Assembly (NCBI RefSeq): GCF_018919395.1
Contig: NZ_JAHLME010000002.1
Location: 372,001 to 436,000 of the forward strand
DNA length: 64,000 nt
DNA from: Geomonas azotofigens
GTDB lineage: Bacteria; Desulfobacterota; Desulfuromonadia; Geobacterales; Geobacteraceae
Direction: 5' to 3'
Made by a program: the position numbers and the translations under genes. This document shows, in pieces, positions 1 to 9,272 of this stretch (positions within the stretch are counted from its first letter, which is position 1; each line of letters opens with the position of its first letter). The notes beneath the pieces are model-generated. The model was not told where the DNA came from and ran no database searches. It worked only from the letters and a program-made list of their open reading frames with translations.

Positions 1-754
1 GCAGCACCATGGCCGCTCCCAGAAGAAACATCGGCAAACTCAGCATCTGCCCCATCGAAAATCCCCCCAGGACAAATCCGATCTGCTCGTCGGGCTGCCT
101 CACGAATTCCACCAGGAACCGGAACAGGCCGTACAGCGCGATGAACGACCACACCACCACGCCGTCATGCCGCACCCTTTTGGAAACCTGGTACAGGATC
201 AGGAACATGAGCGGCCCCTCCAGGAAGGCCTCGTAGAGCTGCGACGGATGGCGCGGCAGCGCCCCCCCGGACGGGAAGACGATGCCCCAGGGGAGGTCGG
301 TGACCCGGCCGTAGAGCTCGCCGTTGATGAAGTTGCCGATCCGGCCGAAGCCAAGCCCCACCGGGGCCGCCAGGAAGCCGATGTCGGCCAGGGGGTAGAA
401 GTTCAGCTTGAACTTCCTGACGAAGTAGATACTCGCCAACAGCGCGCCGGCCAGGCCGCCGTGGAAGGACATCCCCCCTTCCCATACCGCGAACAGCTTG
501 AGCGGGTGGGAGAGGTAGTAGGAGAAGTTGTAGAACAGGATGTACCCCAGGCGTCCGCCGAGGATCACCCCCACCGCGACGGTGAAGATCAGGTCGGCGA
601 CCTGGTCCTTGTTCAGGGGGAGTCCCTTTCGCTTCACCCCGGAGAGGATGATGAAGTAGGCGGCGACGAAGCCGCAGATGTACATGAGACCGTACCAGCG
701 GAATTCCAGCGGCCCCAGGCGCAGGAAGACCGGGTCGATGTTCGGGAAGATCAT
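1..754 (-). CDS. lgt: Prolipoprotein diacylglyceryl transferase Lgt, 3' end cut by window
   Basis: Lgt moves a diacylglyceryl group from phosphatidylglycerol to the lipobox cysteine of prelipoproteins in the inner membrane. The complement reads as one open frame of about 251 codons from the ATG at 754 to the window edge, starting MIFPNIDPVFLRLGPLEFRW. It carries the family signature GGRLGYILFYN, the segment GMSFHGGL, and GRIGNFINGELYG, the conserved Lgt block, with several hydrophobic spans. The C-terminus (last roughly 10-20 residues and the stop) lies outside the window. It heads a minus-strand run with the DUF4124 and HIT genes downstream of tlyA. Identity is secure. Confidence 0.95.
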   Translation of the reverse strand, partial: MIFPNIDPVFLRLGPLEFRWYGLMYICGFVAAYFIILSGVKRKGLPLNKDQVADLIFTVAVGVILGGRLGYILFYNFSYYLSHPLKLFAVWEGGMSFHGGLAGALLASIYFVRKFKLNFYPLADIGFLAAPVGLGFGRIGNFINGELYGRVTDLPWGIVFPSGGALPRHPSQLYEAFLEGPLMFLILYQVSKRVRHDGVVVWSFIALYGLFRFLVEFVRQPDEQIGFVLGGFSMGQMLSLPMFLLGAAMVL

Positions 755-835
755 GCTGCTTTCTCCAAGAGATGGTTGTACGCCCGGTCCGGGACCCGCG
801 GCTTGCGCACGGGGGCCCCGGCCGGTGGGTGGGAG

Positions 836-1330
836 CTACTTCCTGAATTCGGGGGGGACGCCGAGGCGCTCCGCGCTTTCCCGCAACTGGTCCAGCCTTT
901 TCTGCTGGGCCTGGACCCGGTCCTCGGCGTACTTGATGCTGCTCTGGATGGTGAGGTACTCGGAACGGGTCATGTGCGAGGTGTCGGCGACCCTTCCCTT
1001 CAAGGTGGCGAGGTCGGACTCCGCGTTCTTCAGGTTGGCATCGGCCTGCAGAAACTCCCTGCGCCAGGTCGCCTCGTCCTTGCCGCCGTAGGTTTTCTTC
1101 CCCGCCTGGGCGTCGTCTTTGGTCTTGGCGGGCTCGGCCGGGCCCTTCTCGATCACCGTGGGAGCGGCATCCTCCTCACCCACTCGCCTCGCCTTCTTGC
1201 GATACTTCTTGGGGACCTGGCCCAGGTCGTCGGCGAAGTTCACCGTACCCCTCTCGTCGGTCCACTGGTATGTCTCCGCCGCCGCGGTCAACGGGTAGAG
1301 CAGGAGCAACAGCACGAGCAATCTCTTCAT
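836..1330 (-). CDS. DUF4124 domain periplasmic protein
   Basis: A 164-residue exported protein of unknown function. Residues 1-18 are a cleavable signal peptide (MKRLLVLLLLLYPLTAAAE), followed directly by a DUF4124 segment with the motif YQWTDERGTVNFADD, the usual N-terminal module of small periplasmic proteins in Proteobacteria. Residues 85-150 are charged and predicted to form a coiled coil (LKNAESDLATLKGRV, then DRVQAQQKRLDQLRESAE). The ATG at 1330 is preceded by AAAGGAGGTCGAAA, a strong ribosome site. It lies between the HIT gene and lgt on the same strand and may be co-transcribed with them. No enzymatic residues are visible. Confidence 0.85.
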   Translation of the reverse strand: MKRLLVLLLLLYPLTAAAETYQWTDERGTVNFADDLGQVPKKYRKKARRVGEEDAAPTVIEKGPAEPAKTKDDAQAGKKTYGGKDEATWRREFLQADANLKNAESDLATLKGRVADTSHMTRSEYLTIQSSIKYAEDRVQAQQKRLDQLRESAERLGVPPEFRK

Positions 1331-1398
1331 TTTCGACCTCCTTTAGCCGTACCTTCTGGGATCTGCACCTCGTACCGGCCGTCCGGCCGCCGCATCGG

Positions 1399-1743
1399 TT
1401 AGCCCGGAGGCCAGCCGAGGTTGCGCCCGGCCAGCAGGTGGAAGTGGATGTGCCAGACCGACTGGCCGGCGCCGGCGTTGTTGTTGTTCACCAGGCGGAA
1501 CCCCTGCTGGTCGAAGCCGCGCTCGCGGGCCAAAGACGCCGCGACCCGGTGCACCGCGCCGATCAGCTGGTCGTCCGCCGGGGTCAGCTCCAGGGTGTTG
1601 ACCAGGTGCTTTTTCGGGATGATGAGGATATGGACCGGCGCCACCGGGTTGATGTCCTCGATGGCGAAAAGGAGTTCATCCTCGTAGACCTTCTTAACCG
1701 GGATGGCCCCATCGGCCATCTTGCAGAACAGACAATCACTCAT
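1399..1743 (-). CDS. HIT family protein (histidine triad nucleotide-binding, HinT-like)
   Basis: A 114-residue histidine-triad protein, the usual length of HinT-type purine nucleoside phosphoramidases. It begins MSDCLFCKMADG, with the CxxC zinc pair typical of bacterial HIT proteins. It carries PVAPVHILIIPKKH in the middle and the catalytic triad as SVWHIHFHLLAGR near the C-terminus (HxHxHh, slightly degenerate at the first position as WHIHFHLL). The start is the ATG at 1743, with GGAGGAAATC just upstream. A longer open frame continues into tlyA sequence but has no separate ribosome site. The natural substrate in this organism is not evident from context. Confidence 0.93.
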   Translation of the reverse strand: MSDCLFCKMADGAIPVKKVYEDELLFAIEDINPVAPVHILIIPKKHLVNTLELTPADDQLIGAVHRVAASLARERGFDQQGFRLVNNNNAGAGQSVWHIHFHLLAGRNLGWPPG

Positions 1744-1781
1744 GATTTCCTCCAGTTGAAAGTGATACCTCGAGCTTTTGC

Positions 1782-2546
1782 TCAAGCCTGCGCCGACTCC
1801 GGGGCCGGCTCGACCGTGCCCCCCTTGCGCAGGTGGATCAGGAACTCCTTGTTCCCCTTGGGACCGAGGATGGGTGACTCGCAGACGCCCAGGACCGAAA
1901 GCCCCAGCCCCCGGGCCAGTTCGGTCACGTTCTCCACGACCTCCTGGTGTTTCTTCTCGTCCCTGACCACGCCCCCCTTCCCCACCTGGCCGCGTCCCAC
2001 CTCGAACTGCGGTTTGATCAGGGCCACGATGGTGGCGTCCTCCTTGATGAGGCGCAGCGTCGGGGGGAGCACCTTGTCCAGCGAGATGAAGGAGGCGTCG
2101 ATGACGGCGAGGTCGGGGCACTCCGGCAGCGACTCCAGGTGCCGGATGTTGGTCTTTTCCAGGTTCACCACCCGCGGGTCCTCGCGCAGTTTCCAGGCGA
2201 GCTGTCCGTAGCCGACGTCGACCGCGTAGACCCTTTGGGCGCCGCGCTGCAAAAGGCAATCGGTGAATCCGCCGGTAGAGGCCCCCACGTCGACGGCGAC
2301 CAGTCCCGCCACGGTGATCGCGAAACGGTCCAGTCCCTGCGCGAGTTTCAGGCCGCCGCGGCTCACGTACGGGAGCGGTTCCCCCTTCAGGCGGATCTCC
2401 GCCTCCAAGGAGACCATGAGCCCCGCCTTGTCCGCGAGGTGGTCGTCCACCACCACCTGTCCGGCCATGATCAGCGCCTTGGCCCTCTCCCGCGAGGGAG
2501 CGAGCCCCCGTTCCATGACCAGCTTGTCCAGTCTTTCCTTCGCCAA
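1782..2546 (-). CDS. tlyA: TlyA family rRNA (cytidine-2'-O)-methyltransferase
   Basis: A 254-residue protein matching the TlyA/haemolysin A family, SAM-dependent 2'-O-methyltransferases of 16S/23S rRNA cytidines. Residues 1-60 form an S4-like RNA-binding domain ([19 protein letters not shown]). The Rossmann methyltransferase follows, with the SAM-binding [19 protein letters not shown] near residue 85 and the catalytic-region [12 protein letters not shown] near residue 185. The start is a TTG at 2546 behind GGGAG. Initiation at TTG is inferred because no in-frame ATG lies near and the S4 domain would otherwise be cut. It is the first gene of the minus-strand group leading to lgt. Confidence 0.93.
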   Translation of the reverse strand: MAKERLDKLVMERGLAPSRERAKALIMAGQVVVDDHLADKAGLMVSLEAEIRLKGEPLPYVSRGGLKLAQGLDRFAITVAGLVAVDVGASTGGFTDCLLQRGAQRVYAVDVGYGQLAWKLREDPRVVNLEKTNIRHLESLPECPDLAVIDASFISLDKVLPPTLRLIKEDATIVALIKPQFEVGRGQVGKGGVVRDEKKHQEVVENVTELARGLGLSVLGVCESPILGPKGNKEFLIHLRKGGTVEPAPESAQA

Positions 2547-2587
2547 GCTAACTCCCGAACATCAAAAAAACAAAAATCGTAATTGTT

Positions 2588-2820
2588 AACGCAAAGCCGC
2601 AAAGGCGCGAAGGAACTACAAAAACTATTCAAAGGTTCTTGTCACACCAGTCTTTGGTGTCTTAGCGCCTTGGCGGCTTTGCGTCATCCATGGTTTTAAA
2701 GCTTTTACAGTTCACAGCAGTCATGCTTTTCTTTGGCGGCTTTGCGTTAATTTAAAGCTCTTGCAGTTCCCAGTATCTGTGTTTTCTTTGCGTCTTGGCG
2801 GCTTTGCGTCTTTGCGTTGA
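2588..2820. repeat. Intergenic cluster of GGCGGCTTTGCGT repeats
   Basis: The gap between tlyA and the UbiD gene holds one inverted and three direct copies of a short GC-rich motif. The inverted copy is ACGCAAAGCCGCAAAGGCGC near 2590. The direct copies GGCGGCTTTGCGT are near 2672, 2741 and 2799, the last extended by a second TTTGCGT. The copies are separated by about 60 bp of AT-richer sequence including TTTTAAAGCTTTTACAGTT and the near-match TTTAAAGCTCTTGCAGTT. I see no coding potential. This resembles dispersed intergenic repeats seen in many bacterial genomes; function is unknown. Confidence 0.7.
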
Positions 2821-2836
2821 AGCTTTTTGCCTTTTA

Positions 2837-4678
2837 TCAATACAACCCATGCAGCGGCCCGCCCGGCGCCGCCAGCTGTTCCACCCTTTTCTCCACCGCC
2901 GGATCCTCGATCAAGGGGGGCGCGTGGTGCGGCTTCACCCTGGCGTCGATGACCAGCGGCCCGCTGCAGCCCCACTGCTTGCAGACCGTGCTGGCCCCGA
3001 CGCCGTAGATGTCCGCGGCCGGGTCGGAGCGGGTGAAGGTGACCCAGAGGAAGTTGTTCAGTTCCGCCGCGGTGAAGCGGCTGTCGTCGCAGACCACGAT
3101 GAGCGGGAAGCCCTCCAGCCCCTCCACCCCCTCGAGCGCCCGGCACAGGGCCTCCATCTGCGCGTCCGCCTCCCCCTTCACGGTGCGGCACGGGGGCCCC
3201 TGCACGGCAATGACGCCGGGGAGACACAGGGCCGGCTCGGAAAACCCGGGCGCGAGCCTCACTGCCGCGGGGAGCTGTTGCCCCAGCGTGCGCCGCTTCT
3301 CGCCGATGGCCGCGAAGACCACCTTGGAGCCGCTGTTCAGCCCGGACCCGGAGTAGTCCAGGGTGTCCATGGTGGTGGCGGTCTGGAAATGGAGGTCGCG
3401 GCGCGGGTCGATGCGCTCCAGTACGTGCCCCAAAAACGCGGGGATGTCGTGGATGTCGAGCCTGGGCGCGTCCTCGTGCGCCGCGATCATCAGGTACTTG
3501 GCCAGCGAGAGCTGACCCTGCCCCAGCACCGCGTTGGCGATGGTCAGGAGTTCCTGCGGGGTGCGCCGCTCCCCGTAGGGGACGTAGCGCTCGCTTCCCA
3601 TGGCGAACAACAGGGGGTGCACCCCGGCCGCGTCCACGGCGTGCACCGCCTTCACCCCCGGGATGACGGTCGGGATCAGCGGCCCGGTCAATTCGTGAAT
3701 GAAGGCGCCGAAGGAAGTGTCCTCCTGGGGGGGACGCCCAACCGTGGTGAAGGGCCAGATGGCGCCGTCGCGGTGGAACACCTCCTCCACCCTGAGCACG
3801 GGGAAGTGGTGGGCCAGGCTGTAGTAGCCGAAATGGTCCCCGAAGGGCCCCTCGGGGAGGGTCTTGCCGGGATCGATGACGCCGGTGATGCAGAAGTCGG
3901 CCTCGGCGGGAATGGGGAGCCTTCCCTCGCGCCGCACCATCTCGATGCGGTGCCCGGCCAGGAGCCCGGCGAAGGAGAGCTCGGGCATCCCCTCGGGAAG
4001 CGGCATCACGGCGGCCACGGTCATGGAAGGGGCGCCCCCGACGAAGATGTTGACCCGGAACGGCTCCCCCTTCTCGATCGCCTCGGCGTGGTGGAAGCCG
4101 ATGCCGCGGTGGATCTGGTAGTGCAGCCCGATCTCCTCGTTGGCGCGGTACTCCCCCCCGGAGAGCTGGACCCGGTACATCCCCAGGTTGGAATGGCGCA
4201 GGCCCGGCTGCAGCGCGCTCTCGGAGTAGACCTGGGGGAGGGTGATGAAGGCGCCGCCGTCGTCGGGCCAGGACTTCAACTGGGGGAGTTTATCGATGGT
4301 GGTGCGGTTGGCCAGGACCGGGCCGTCGCTCACGCTCTTGGGGAGGAGATGCCAGGCGGCGGGTACGGCGCCCACGAGCGTCGCGGGCTCGCGCAGCGCG
4401 CAGCGCGGGTCGACCTTGAGCTTCACCAGGCGCTCCACCGCCTTCAGTGTGTCCCTGAAGATGTACCTGGTCCGCTCCAGGGTGCCGAACAGGTTGCCCA
4501 GCATGGGAAACGAGCTCCCCTTGACCCTGGTGAAGAGCAGCGCCGGCCCTCCCGCCTGGTACACCCGGCGCTGGATCGAGCCGATCTCCAGCTCCGCGGA
4601 AACTTCACAGTCTATCCGCACCAGGGCGCCTGAGCGCTCCAGGTCGGCCACGCAAGATGCAAGGTCTTTATATCCCAA
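2837..4678 (-). CDS. UbiD family decarboxylase
   Basis: A prenylated-FMN-dependent decarboxylase family protein of about 613 residues. The UbiD signatures are GYKDL and the early RAGGPALLF-type block (QAGGPALLFTRVKG), LGNLFGT, the Glu-rich substrate block (GAPSMTVAAVMPLP, PEGPFGDHFGYYS), and a C-terminal VTFTRSDPAADIYG. The length is longer than E. coli UbiD (497) and closer to the roughly 600-residue forms linked to menaquinone synthesis in other phyla, so a quinone role is possible but not shown. A TTG at 4678 sits five bases after GGAGG and matches where UbiD proteins begin; an ATG at 4774 would add 32 non-conserved residues. It is divergent from the sensor kinase gene. Confidence 0.85.
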   Translation of the reverse strand: MGYKDLASCVADLERSGALVRIDCEVSAELEIGSIQRRVYQAGGPALLFTRVKGSSFPMLGNLFGTLERTRYIFRDTLKAVERLVKLKVDPRCALREPATLVGAVPAAWHLLPKSVSDGPVLANRTTIDKLPQLKSWPDDGGAFITLPQVYSESALQPGLRHSNLGMYRVQLSGGEYRANEEIGLHYQIHRGIGFHHAEAIEKGEPFRVNIFVGGAPSMTVAAVMPLPEGMPELSFAGLLAGHRIEMVRREGRLPIPAEADFCITGVIDPGKTLPEGPFGDHFGYYSLAHHFPVLRVEEVFHRDGAIWPFTTVGRPPQEDTSFGAFIHELTGPLIPTVIPGVKAVHAVDAAGVHPLLFAMGSERYVPYGERRTPQELLTIANAVLGQGQLSLAKYLMIAAHEDAPRLDIHDIPAFLGHVLERIDPRRDLHFQTATTMDTLDYSGSGLNSGSKVVFAAIGEKRRTLGQQLPAAVRLAPGFSEPALCLPGVIAVQGPPCRTVKGEADAQMEALCRALEGVEGLEGFPLIVVCDDSRFTAAELNNFLWVTFTRSDPAADIYGVGASTVCKQWGCSGPLVIDARVKPHHAPPLIEDPAVEKRVEQLAAPGGPLHGLY

Positions 4679-4826
4679 CAAATCCTCCGCTTCGGTCAGC
4701 CTGATTACCGCATTACTTTTAATGCAGCCCCGCAGCCAAGTCAACACAAAAGACCCCCGCCCGCACCGGCACAAAGGAACACTGTTCCACCCGCCCGTTT
4801 TGTGCTAACCTGCGGACCTGATTACC

Positions 4827-7340
4827 ATGAGGGAGAGCCCGTTGCCACGTTTCACCATCTTCAAAAAGATCCTGGTTATCACGCTGCTGCTCTCCCTGCT
4901 GCCGCTGTTGGTCTCCTCCGCCGTGCTCCTGGCCAACCTGCAGGCGACCAGCGCCCGTCTTTCCGCCGAGATCAGCGACTCCGACGACCGCCAGGCGGTC
5001 GAGTCGCTGCAGATGAAGGCGCGCGACCTCGCGGAAAACATCAAGGATTTCCTGCACCAGTGCGAGTGCGACCTCCTCTTCCTTTCGCGCTCCCCCCTCT
5101 CCCGCCCCGCCCTGCTCGACTTCTACCAGACCCGGCTCTCCGAGGTGTGGCAGCGCGGCGGCAGCTCCACCGCGGCCCAGGGGACCCACGAGTTCCTCCC
5201 CATCTACCGCTCCATCGCCCTCATCGGCCGAGACGGCAGGGAGCGGGTGGTGATCAAGAACGGCCGCTTCCTCCCCGAGAACCAGCTCGCCGACGTCTCC
5301 GCCCCGGCCAACACCGAGTTCAAGAGCGAGAACTACTTCGCGCGGGTGCGCGCCCTGAAGCCGGGCGAGATCTACGTCTCCCACCTGACCGGTTTCCACG
5401 TGAGCAAGCAGGAGCAGCTCGCGGGGGCCGCGGACCCGGAGAGCGCCTACGACGGCAAGATCTACCAGGGGGTGGTCCGCTTCGGGGCGCCCCTGTTCGA
5501 CGCCAAGGGGGCCTTCAACGGCATGGTGCTCCTCTCCCTGGACCACCGCCACCTGATGGAGTTCACCCAGCACATCGACCCGGGCAAGAACGCCTCCTCG
5601 CTCTTTCCTTCCTACCAAAGCGGCAACTACGCCTTCCTCTTCGACGACGAGGGGTGGATCATCACCCACCCGAAGTTCTGGGACATCCGCGGCGTCGATC
5701 CGCTGGGGAGGCTGGTCCCCCCCTACACCGCCCGCTCCGGCAAGGCCGACATAGAGAGCGGCCGCATCCCCTTCAACCTTGACTACGCCGGCTTCGTGCA
5801 CCCGGGCTACCCCAAGGTCTCGGCGGCCGTGCGCGCCAAACAGGAAGGGTTCGTCGACATCACCAACGTGGGGGGGGCCAAGAAGATCATGGCCTTCGCC
5901 CCCATCTTCTACGATACCGGCGACTACGCCAAACACGGCGTCTTTGGCGGCGTCACCATCGGCTTCCAGGTGGACCGCTTCCACGAGGCCTCGCGCAAGG
6001 GGGGCAGGCTCATCGACAAGCAGCTCGGCGAACACCGCCGCACCAGCGCCGTCATCATCCTGCTCACCGCCCTTGTCGCCGCGCTCTCGGCCTGGCTCCT
6101 CTCCCGCGGCATCAGCGTTCCCCTGCGGCAGCTGACCGAGAACGCCGGCAAGCTCGCCGCGGGCGATTTCGCCGAGAGGGTCGCCGTCAACTCCGCCGAC
6201 GAGATCGGGGTCCTGGCCCAGACCTTCAACAACATGGCCGACGAACTGGACCGCCGCAAGCTGAGCCTCCTCTCCACCCTTGAGGAACTGAAGCAGTCCC
6301 GGCTGGAGATCATGGACGAGCGTAACTTCAAGGCGAGCGTGCTGGAAAGTATCTCAAGCGGCATCGTCACCTTCTCCCCCCAGGGCTTGCTCACCTCCAT
6401 CAACCGCACCGGGAGGATCTTTCTCGGCGAGGAGGTGGCCGAGGGGACGCACTACCGCGAACTGTTCCGGGACTGGGGGGGGTTGGGCGACCGCATCGCC
6501 GCCGTATTCGCAACCAACGCCGGCTACGGCAGGGAGACCTTCCGCTTCGACCACGGCCCGGGCAAGACCCACTTCGACGTCGGCTTCTTCCCCATCGGGC
6601 ACGACTCCGAGCACGGACTAACCATCACGCTTAGAAACGAGACCGAGCGCGAAAACCTGCACGAGGAGATGATGCGCCTGGACCGGCTCGCGTCGCTGGG
6701 TAAATTGTCGGCGGGGATCGCGCACGAGGTGAGAAATCCGCTCACCGGCATTTCGCTGCTCCTTGACGACCTGCATGACCAGGCGGCGGCGAGCAGCGCG
6801 GACCGGGAGCTGATCAAGAAGGCCCTGGCCGAGATCGAGCGGGTGGAAAAGCTGGTCAACGCCCTCTTGAACTACTCCTCCCCGGTGCGGGCGGAGTTCC
6901 GGGAATGCGACCTGAACCGCCTGGTGAACGATACCGTGCTCCTCTTGCGCCGCCCGTGCGAGAAGCATCGGGTGCAACTCGCCCTCGAGGAGGGGGAGGT
7001 CCCCTCCTTCAGGTTCGACCCGGAAAAGGTCAAACAGGCGGTGCTCAACATCATCAAGAACGCGCAGCAGGCCCTCCCCGGCGGGGGGCGCATCACGATC
7101 GCCACCTCCGTGCGGGACGGCTTCGCCGTGATCGAGATCGGCGACGACGGCCCGGGCATCGCGGCCGAGGACCTCCCGCTCATCTTCGAGCCCTTCTTCA
7201 CCAGGAAGGGTGCCGGCACCGGGCTCGGTCTCTCCATCACCCAGCGCATCATCGAGGAACACCAGGGGCGGGTCCGGGTGGAGAGCGCGCCGGGATCAGG
7301 GACCCGTTTCACCGTAGAACTGCCGCTGGGCGGGCCATAG
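4827..7340 (+). CDS. Membrane sensor histidine kinase (dCache-HAMP-PAS-HisKA-HATPase)
   Basis: An 837-residue sensor kinase. Residues 12-32 are a transmembrane segment, followed by a large periplasmic double-Cache-type sensor region (about 40-400) and a second membrane span near 407-425 (VIILLTALVAALSAWLL). Next come a HAMP domain (SADEIGVLAQTFNNM), a PAS-like segment (ESISSGIVTFSPQGLL) and the phosphoacceptor H-box LSAGIAHEVRNPLTG. The ATPase domain has N-box NIIKNAQQALPGG, GDDGPGI and GAGTGLGLSI. The next gene encodes an NtrC-type regulator and a sigma-54 TRAP operon follows, so a DctB-like role sensing a C4-dicarboxylate or other organic acid is a reasonable inference. Confidence 0.92.
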   Translation: MRESPLPRFTIFKKILVITLLLSLLPLLVSSAVLLANLQATSARLSAEISDSDDRQAVESLQMKARDLAENIKDFLHQCECDLLFLSRSPLSRPALLDFYQTRLSEVWQRGGSSTAAQGTHEFLPIYRSIALIGRDGRERVVIKNGRFLPENQLADVSAPANTEFKSENYFARVRALKPGEIYVSHLTGFHVSKQEQLAGAADPESAYDGKIYQGVVRFGAPLFDAKGAFNGMVLLSLDHRHLMEFTQHIDPGKNASSLFPSYQSGNYAFLFDDEGWIITHPKFWDIRGVDPLGRLVPPYTARSGKADIESGRIPFNLDYAGFVHPGYPKVSAAVRAKQEGFVDITNVGGAKKIMAFAPIFYDTGDYAKHGVFGGVTIGFQVDRFHEASRKGGRLIDKQLGEHRRTSAVIILLTALVAALSAWLLSRGISVPLRQLTENAGKLAAGDFAERVAVNSADEIGVLAQTFNNMADELDRRKLSLLSTLEELKQSRLEIMDERNFKASVLESISSGIVTFSPQGLLTSINRTGRIFLGEEVAEGTHYRELFRDWGGLGDRIAAVFATNAGYGRETFRFDHGPGKTHFDVGFFPIGHDSEHGLTITLRNETERENLHEEMMRLDRLASLGKLSAGIAHEVRNPLTGISLLLDDLHDQAAASSADRELIKKALAEIERVEKLVNALLNYSSPVRAEFRECDLNRLVNDTVLLLRRPCEKHRVQLALEEGEVPSFRFDPEKVKQAVLNIIKNAQQALPGGGRITIATSVRDGFAVIEIGDDGPGIAAEDLPLIFEPFFTRKGAGTGLGLSITQRIIEEHQGRVRVESAPGSGTRFTVELPLGGP

Positions 7341-7407
7341 AATCGTAGCGGGCTTTGTTCCTGGGAGTGTGGAGAAGGCAGCCTGCAAGGCACCGCACGA
7401 GCCCCGC

Positions 7408-7431
7408 GTCCCCCCCTTTGCGAAGGGGGGA
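7408..7431. repeat. C-run/G-run palindrome between kinase and regulator
   Basis: The kinase-regulator gap contains a near-perfect inverted repeat, GTCCCCCC then a short TTTGCGAA loop then GGGGGGAC, followed by AGGGGGGATTT. Such CCCCCTTTGCGAAGGGGG elements recur in intergenic DNA of delta-proteobacteria, and the loop could also act as a mild attenuator between the two genes. No T-tract follows, so it is not called a terminator. Confidence 0.6.
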
Positions 7432-7487
7432 CAGGGGGGATTTGCCTGGGACCTTTACTACCGTAAATCGGCGCAAACAAGGAAACC

Positions 7488-8864
7488 ATGGAAAAGATAC
7501 TGATCATAGACGATGAAGCCTTCATCTGCGAAAACGTGCAGCGCATCCTCTCCAGCGAGGGGTTCGAGGTCCTCGCCGCGGGGTCCGGGCAGCAGGCGCG
7601 TGAGCTGGTGGCCTCGGAGGAGATCGACCTCGCCCTGCTGGACCTGAACCTTGGCACCGAGGACGGCATCGACGTACTGAAAAACCTGAAGGAGATCGAC
7701 CCGGAACTGCTGGTCATCATCATTACCGGCTACGGCTCCGTGGAGAGCGCGGTGGAATCGCTGAAGCTCGGTGCCTTCCACTACATGAAAAAGCCCTTCA
7801 AGGCGGACGCGCTGAGGCTGATCGTGAAACTCGCCCTGAAGACCCAGACCTTGAAGCGCGAGGTCAGAAAACTCCGGCGCGGCGACGGGTCCCTCCCCGG
7901 CGCCTCCCCCATCATCGGCAGGAGCGAGGCCTTCAACGAGGTGGTGGCCCAGGTGCGCGAGATCGCCCGCCTCCCCTCCACCGTCCTGATCACCGGCGAA
8001 TCCGGCACCGGCAAGGAACTGGTGGCGCGCGCCATCCACGACCTCTCCGACCGCAAGGACGCCTCCTTCGTCGCCATCAACTGCGCCTCCATCCCGGCGA
8101 CGCTTCTGGAAAGCGAGCTCTTCGGGCACGAGAAGGGGGCCTTCACCGGGGCCGGCACCCGGAAGAAGGGACTCTTCGAGGAGGCGCACCACGGCACCAT
8201 CTTCCTGGACGAGATCGGGGAGATGGACATGGCGATGCAGGCCAAACTGTTGCGGGTGCTCCAGGAAAAGAGCATCCGCCGGGTCGGAGCCGTCAAGGAC
8301 ATCGACATCGACGTCCGGGTGGTCGCCGCCACCAACCGCGACCTGCTGCAGCGCATCGCCGAGAAGAGCTTCCGGGAGGATCTCTTTTACCGCCTCAACG
8401 TGTTCCCGATCCACATCCCCCCCCTGAGAGAGCGAACGGCCGACATCGCCGCGCTGGCCGCTTACTTTCTGGACGATTTCAGCCGCTCCTTCGGTCGCCA
8501 GTTCCGCGACGTCGCGCCTGAGGCCGAACGGCTCATGGCCCAATACGCCTGGCCGGGCAACGTCCGGGAACTCAGGAACGTCATCGAGCGCATCTGCATC
8601 ATGCGTAGCGGCCCGACCCTGCTCCCCGAATACCTACCCCAGGAGATCAGGAGCGGCCAGTACGGGGACGCGGCGGCGCCCCAGCCGCCCAATCCCCTGA
8701 CCATCCCCGAAGGGCTCGGACTCGAGGAGGCGATCAGCGGCATCGAGAAGGCCCTGATCGAGCAGGCGCTTGAGGCCACCGGCGGCAACGTGCTGCAGAC
8801 CGCGGCCAACCTGAAGATCCCGCGCGGCACGCTGCGCTACAAGATGGACAAGTACGGCCTGTAG
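7488..8864 (+). CDS. NtrC-family sigma-54-dependent response regulator
   Basis: A 458-residue activator with three domains. The receiver (1-120) has acidic pair IDDE, phospho-acceptor Asp52 in LALLDLNLG, and the conserved KKPF lysine. The AAA+ domain (about 145-375) has Walker A GESGTGKE, the sigma-54-contacting GAFTGA loop, Walker [12 protein letters not shown], and the arginine-finger region [11 protein letters not shown]. The Fis-type helix-turn-helix is at the end ([20 protein letters not shown]). It is the partner of the upstream kinase. A consensus sigma-54 promoter 280 bp downstream, ahead of the TRAP genes, is its probable target, as for DctD; this link is inferred from position. Confidence 0.95.
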   Translation: MEKILIIDDEAFICENVQRILSSEGFEVLAAGSGQQARELVASEEIDLALLDLNLGTEDGIDVLKNLKEIDPELLVIIITGYGSVESAVESLKLGAFHYMKKPFKADALRLIVKLALKTQTLKREVRKLRRGDGSLPGASPIIGRSEAFNEVVAQVREIARLPSTVLITGESGTGKELVARAIHDLSDRKDASFVAINCASIPATLLESELFGHEKGAFTGAGTRKKGLFEEAHHGTIFLDEIGEMDMAMQAKLLRVLQEKSIRRVGAVKDIDIDVRVVAATNRDLLQRIAEKSFREDLFYRLNVFPIHIPPLRERTADIAALAAYFLDDFSRSFGRQFRDVAPEAERLMAQYAWPGNVRELRNVIERICIMRSGPTLLPEYLPQEIRSGQYGDAAAPQPPNPLTIPEGLGLEEAISGIEKALIEQALEATGGNVLQTAANLKIPRGTLRYKMDKYGL

Positions 8865-8893
8865 TTCTCAAACTCCTGTCGACCGTCGTCGAC

Positions 8894-8946
8894 CGGCCGA
8901 AATAAAACGAAGTCCATCCCCTCCCCCCTCCGTTCTATTTCGGCCG
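8894..8946. repeat. 16-bp inverted repeat after the regulator gene
   Basis: Arms CGGCCGAAATAAAACG (8894-8909) and CGTTCTATTTCGGCCG (8931-8946) are complementary at 15 of 16 positions with a 21-bp pyrimidine-rich loop. A second, smaller perfect hairpin CGCCAC-CGAA-GTGGCG lies at 9046-9061. The large one may end the regulator transcript (no T-tract) or be an activator site for the sigma-54 promoter further on. This is structure seen directly; the role is open. Confidence 0.6.
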
Positions 8947-9144
8947 CCCCGCCTACATTAGACCCGACCAACCACCCTTGCGCGCTACGCTGCCCCTTCC
9001 CACCTCATTCTAATCCTGCTCCGACACCTCACCCTGGCAACTATCCGCCACCGAAGTGGCGAATTTCGGCCACCGCACAGCGCCACAACCATCATTTTGC
9101 CGAAAGCGGTGCACCAAAAACGGCATGTTACGCCGCCGGGGCCG

Positions 9145-9160
9145 TGGCACCGCTGTTGCA
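9145..9160 (+). promoter_or_regulatory. Sigma-54 (RpoN) -24/-12 promoter of the TRAP operon
   Basis: TGGCAC (9145-9150), five bases, then TTGCA (9156-9160) is an exact match to the RpoN -24/-12 consensus with correct spacing. It is 113 bp ahead of the dctP start and downstream of an NtrC-type activator gene. The long gap upstream (8865-9140) leaves room for activator sites. Confidence 0.85.
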
Positions 9161-9272
9161 GTATAACAATGTATCGTATACGTCGCGCCATCGGCGGCAC
9201 CGGACGCGAGCAGCATCCAGTTAATCAACCGGTTCTAATACCAGCAGCACACCACTCAAGGAGGAGTATCGT

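Noticed and set aside
2795..4633. 612-residue frame opposite the UbiD gene
   Set aside because: Composition typical of the reverse of a GC-rich gene; UbiD motifs prove the minus strand.
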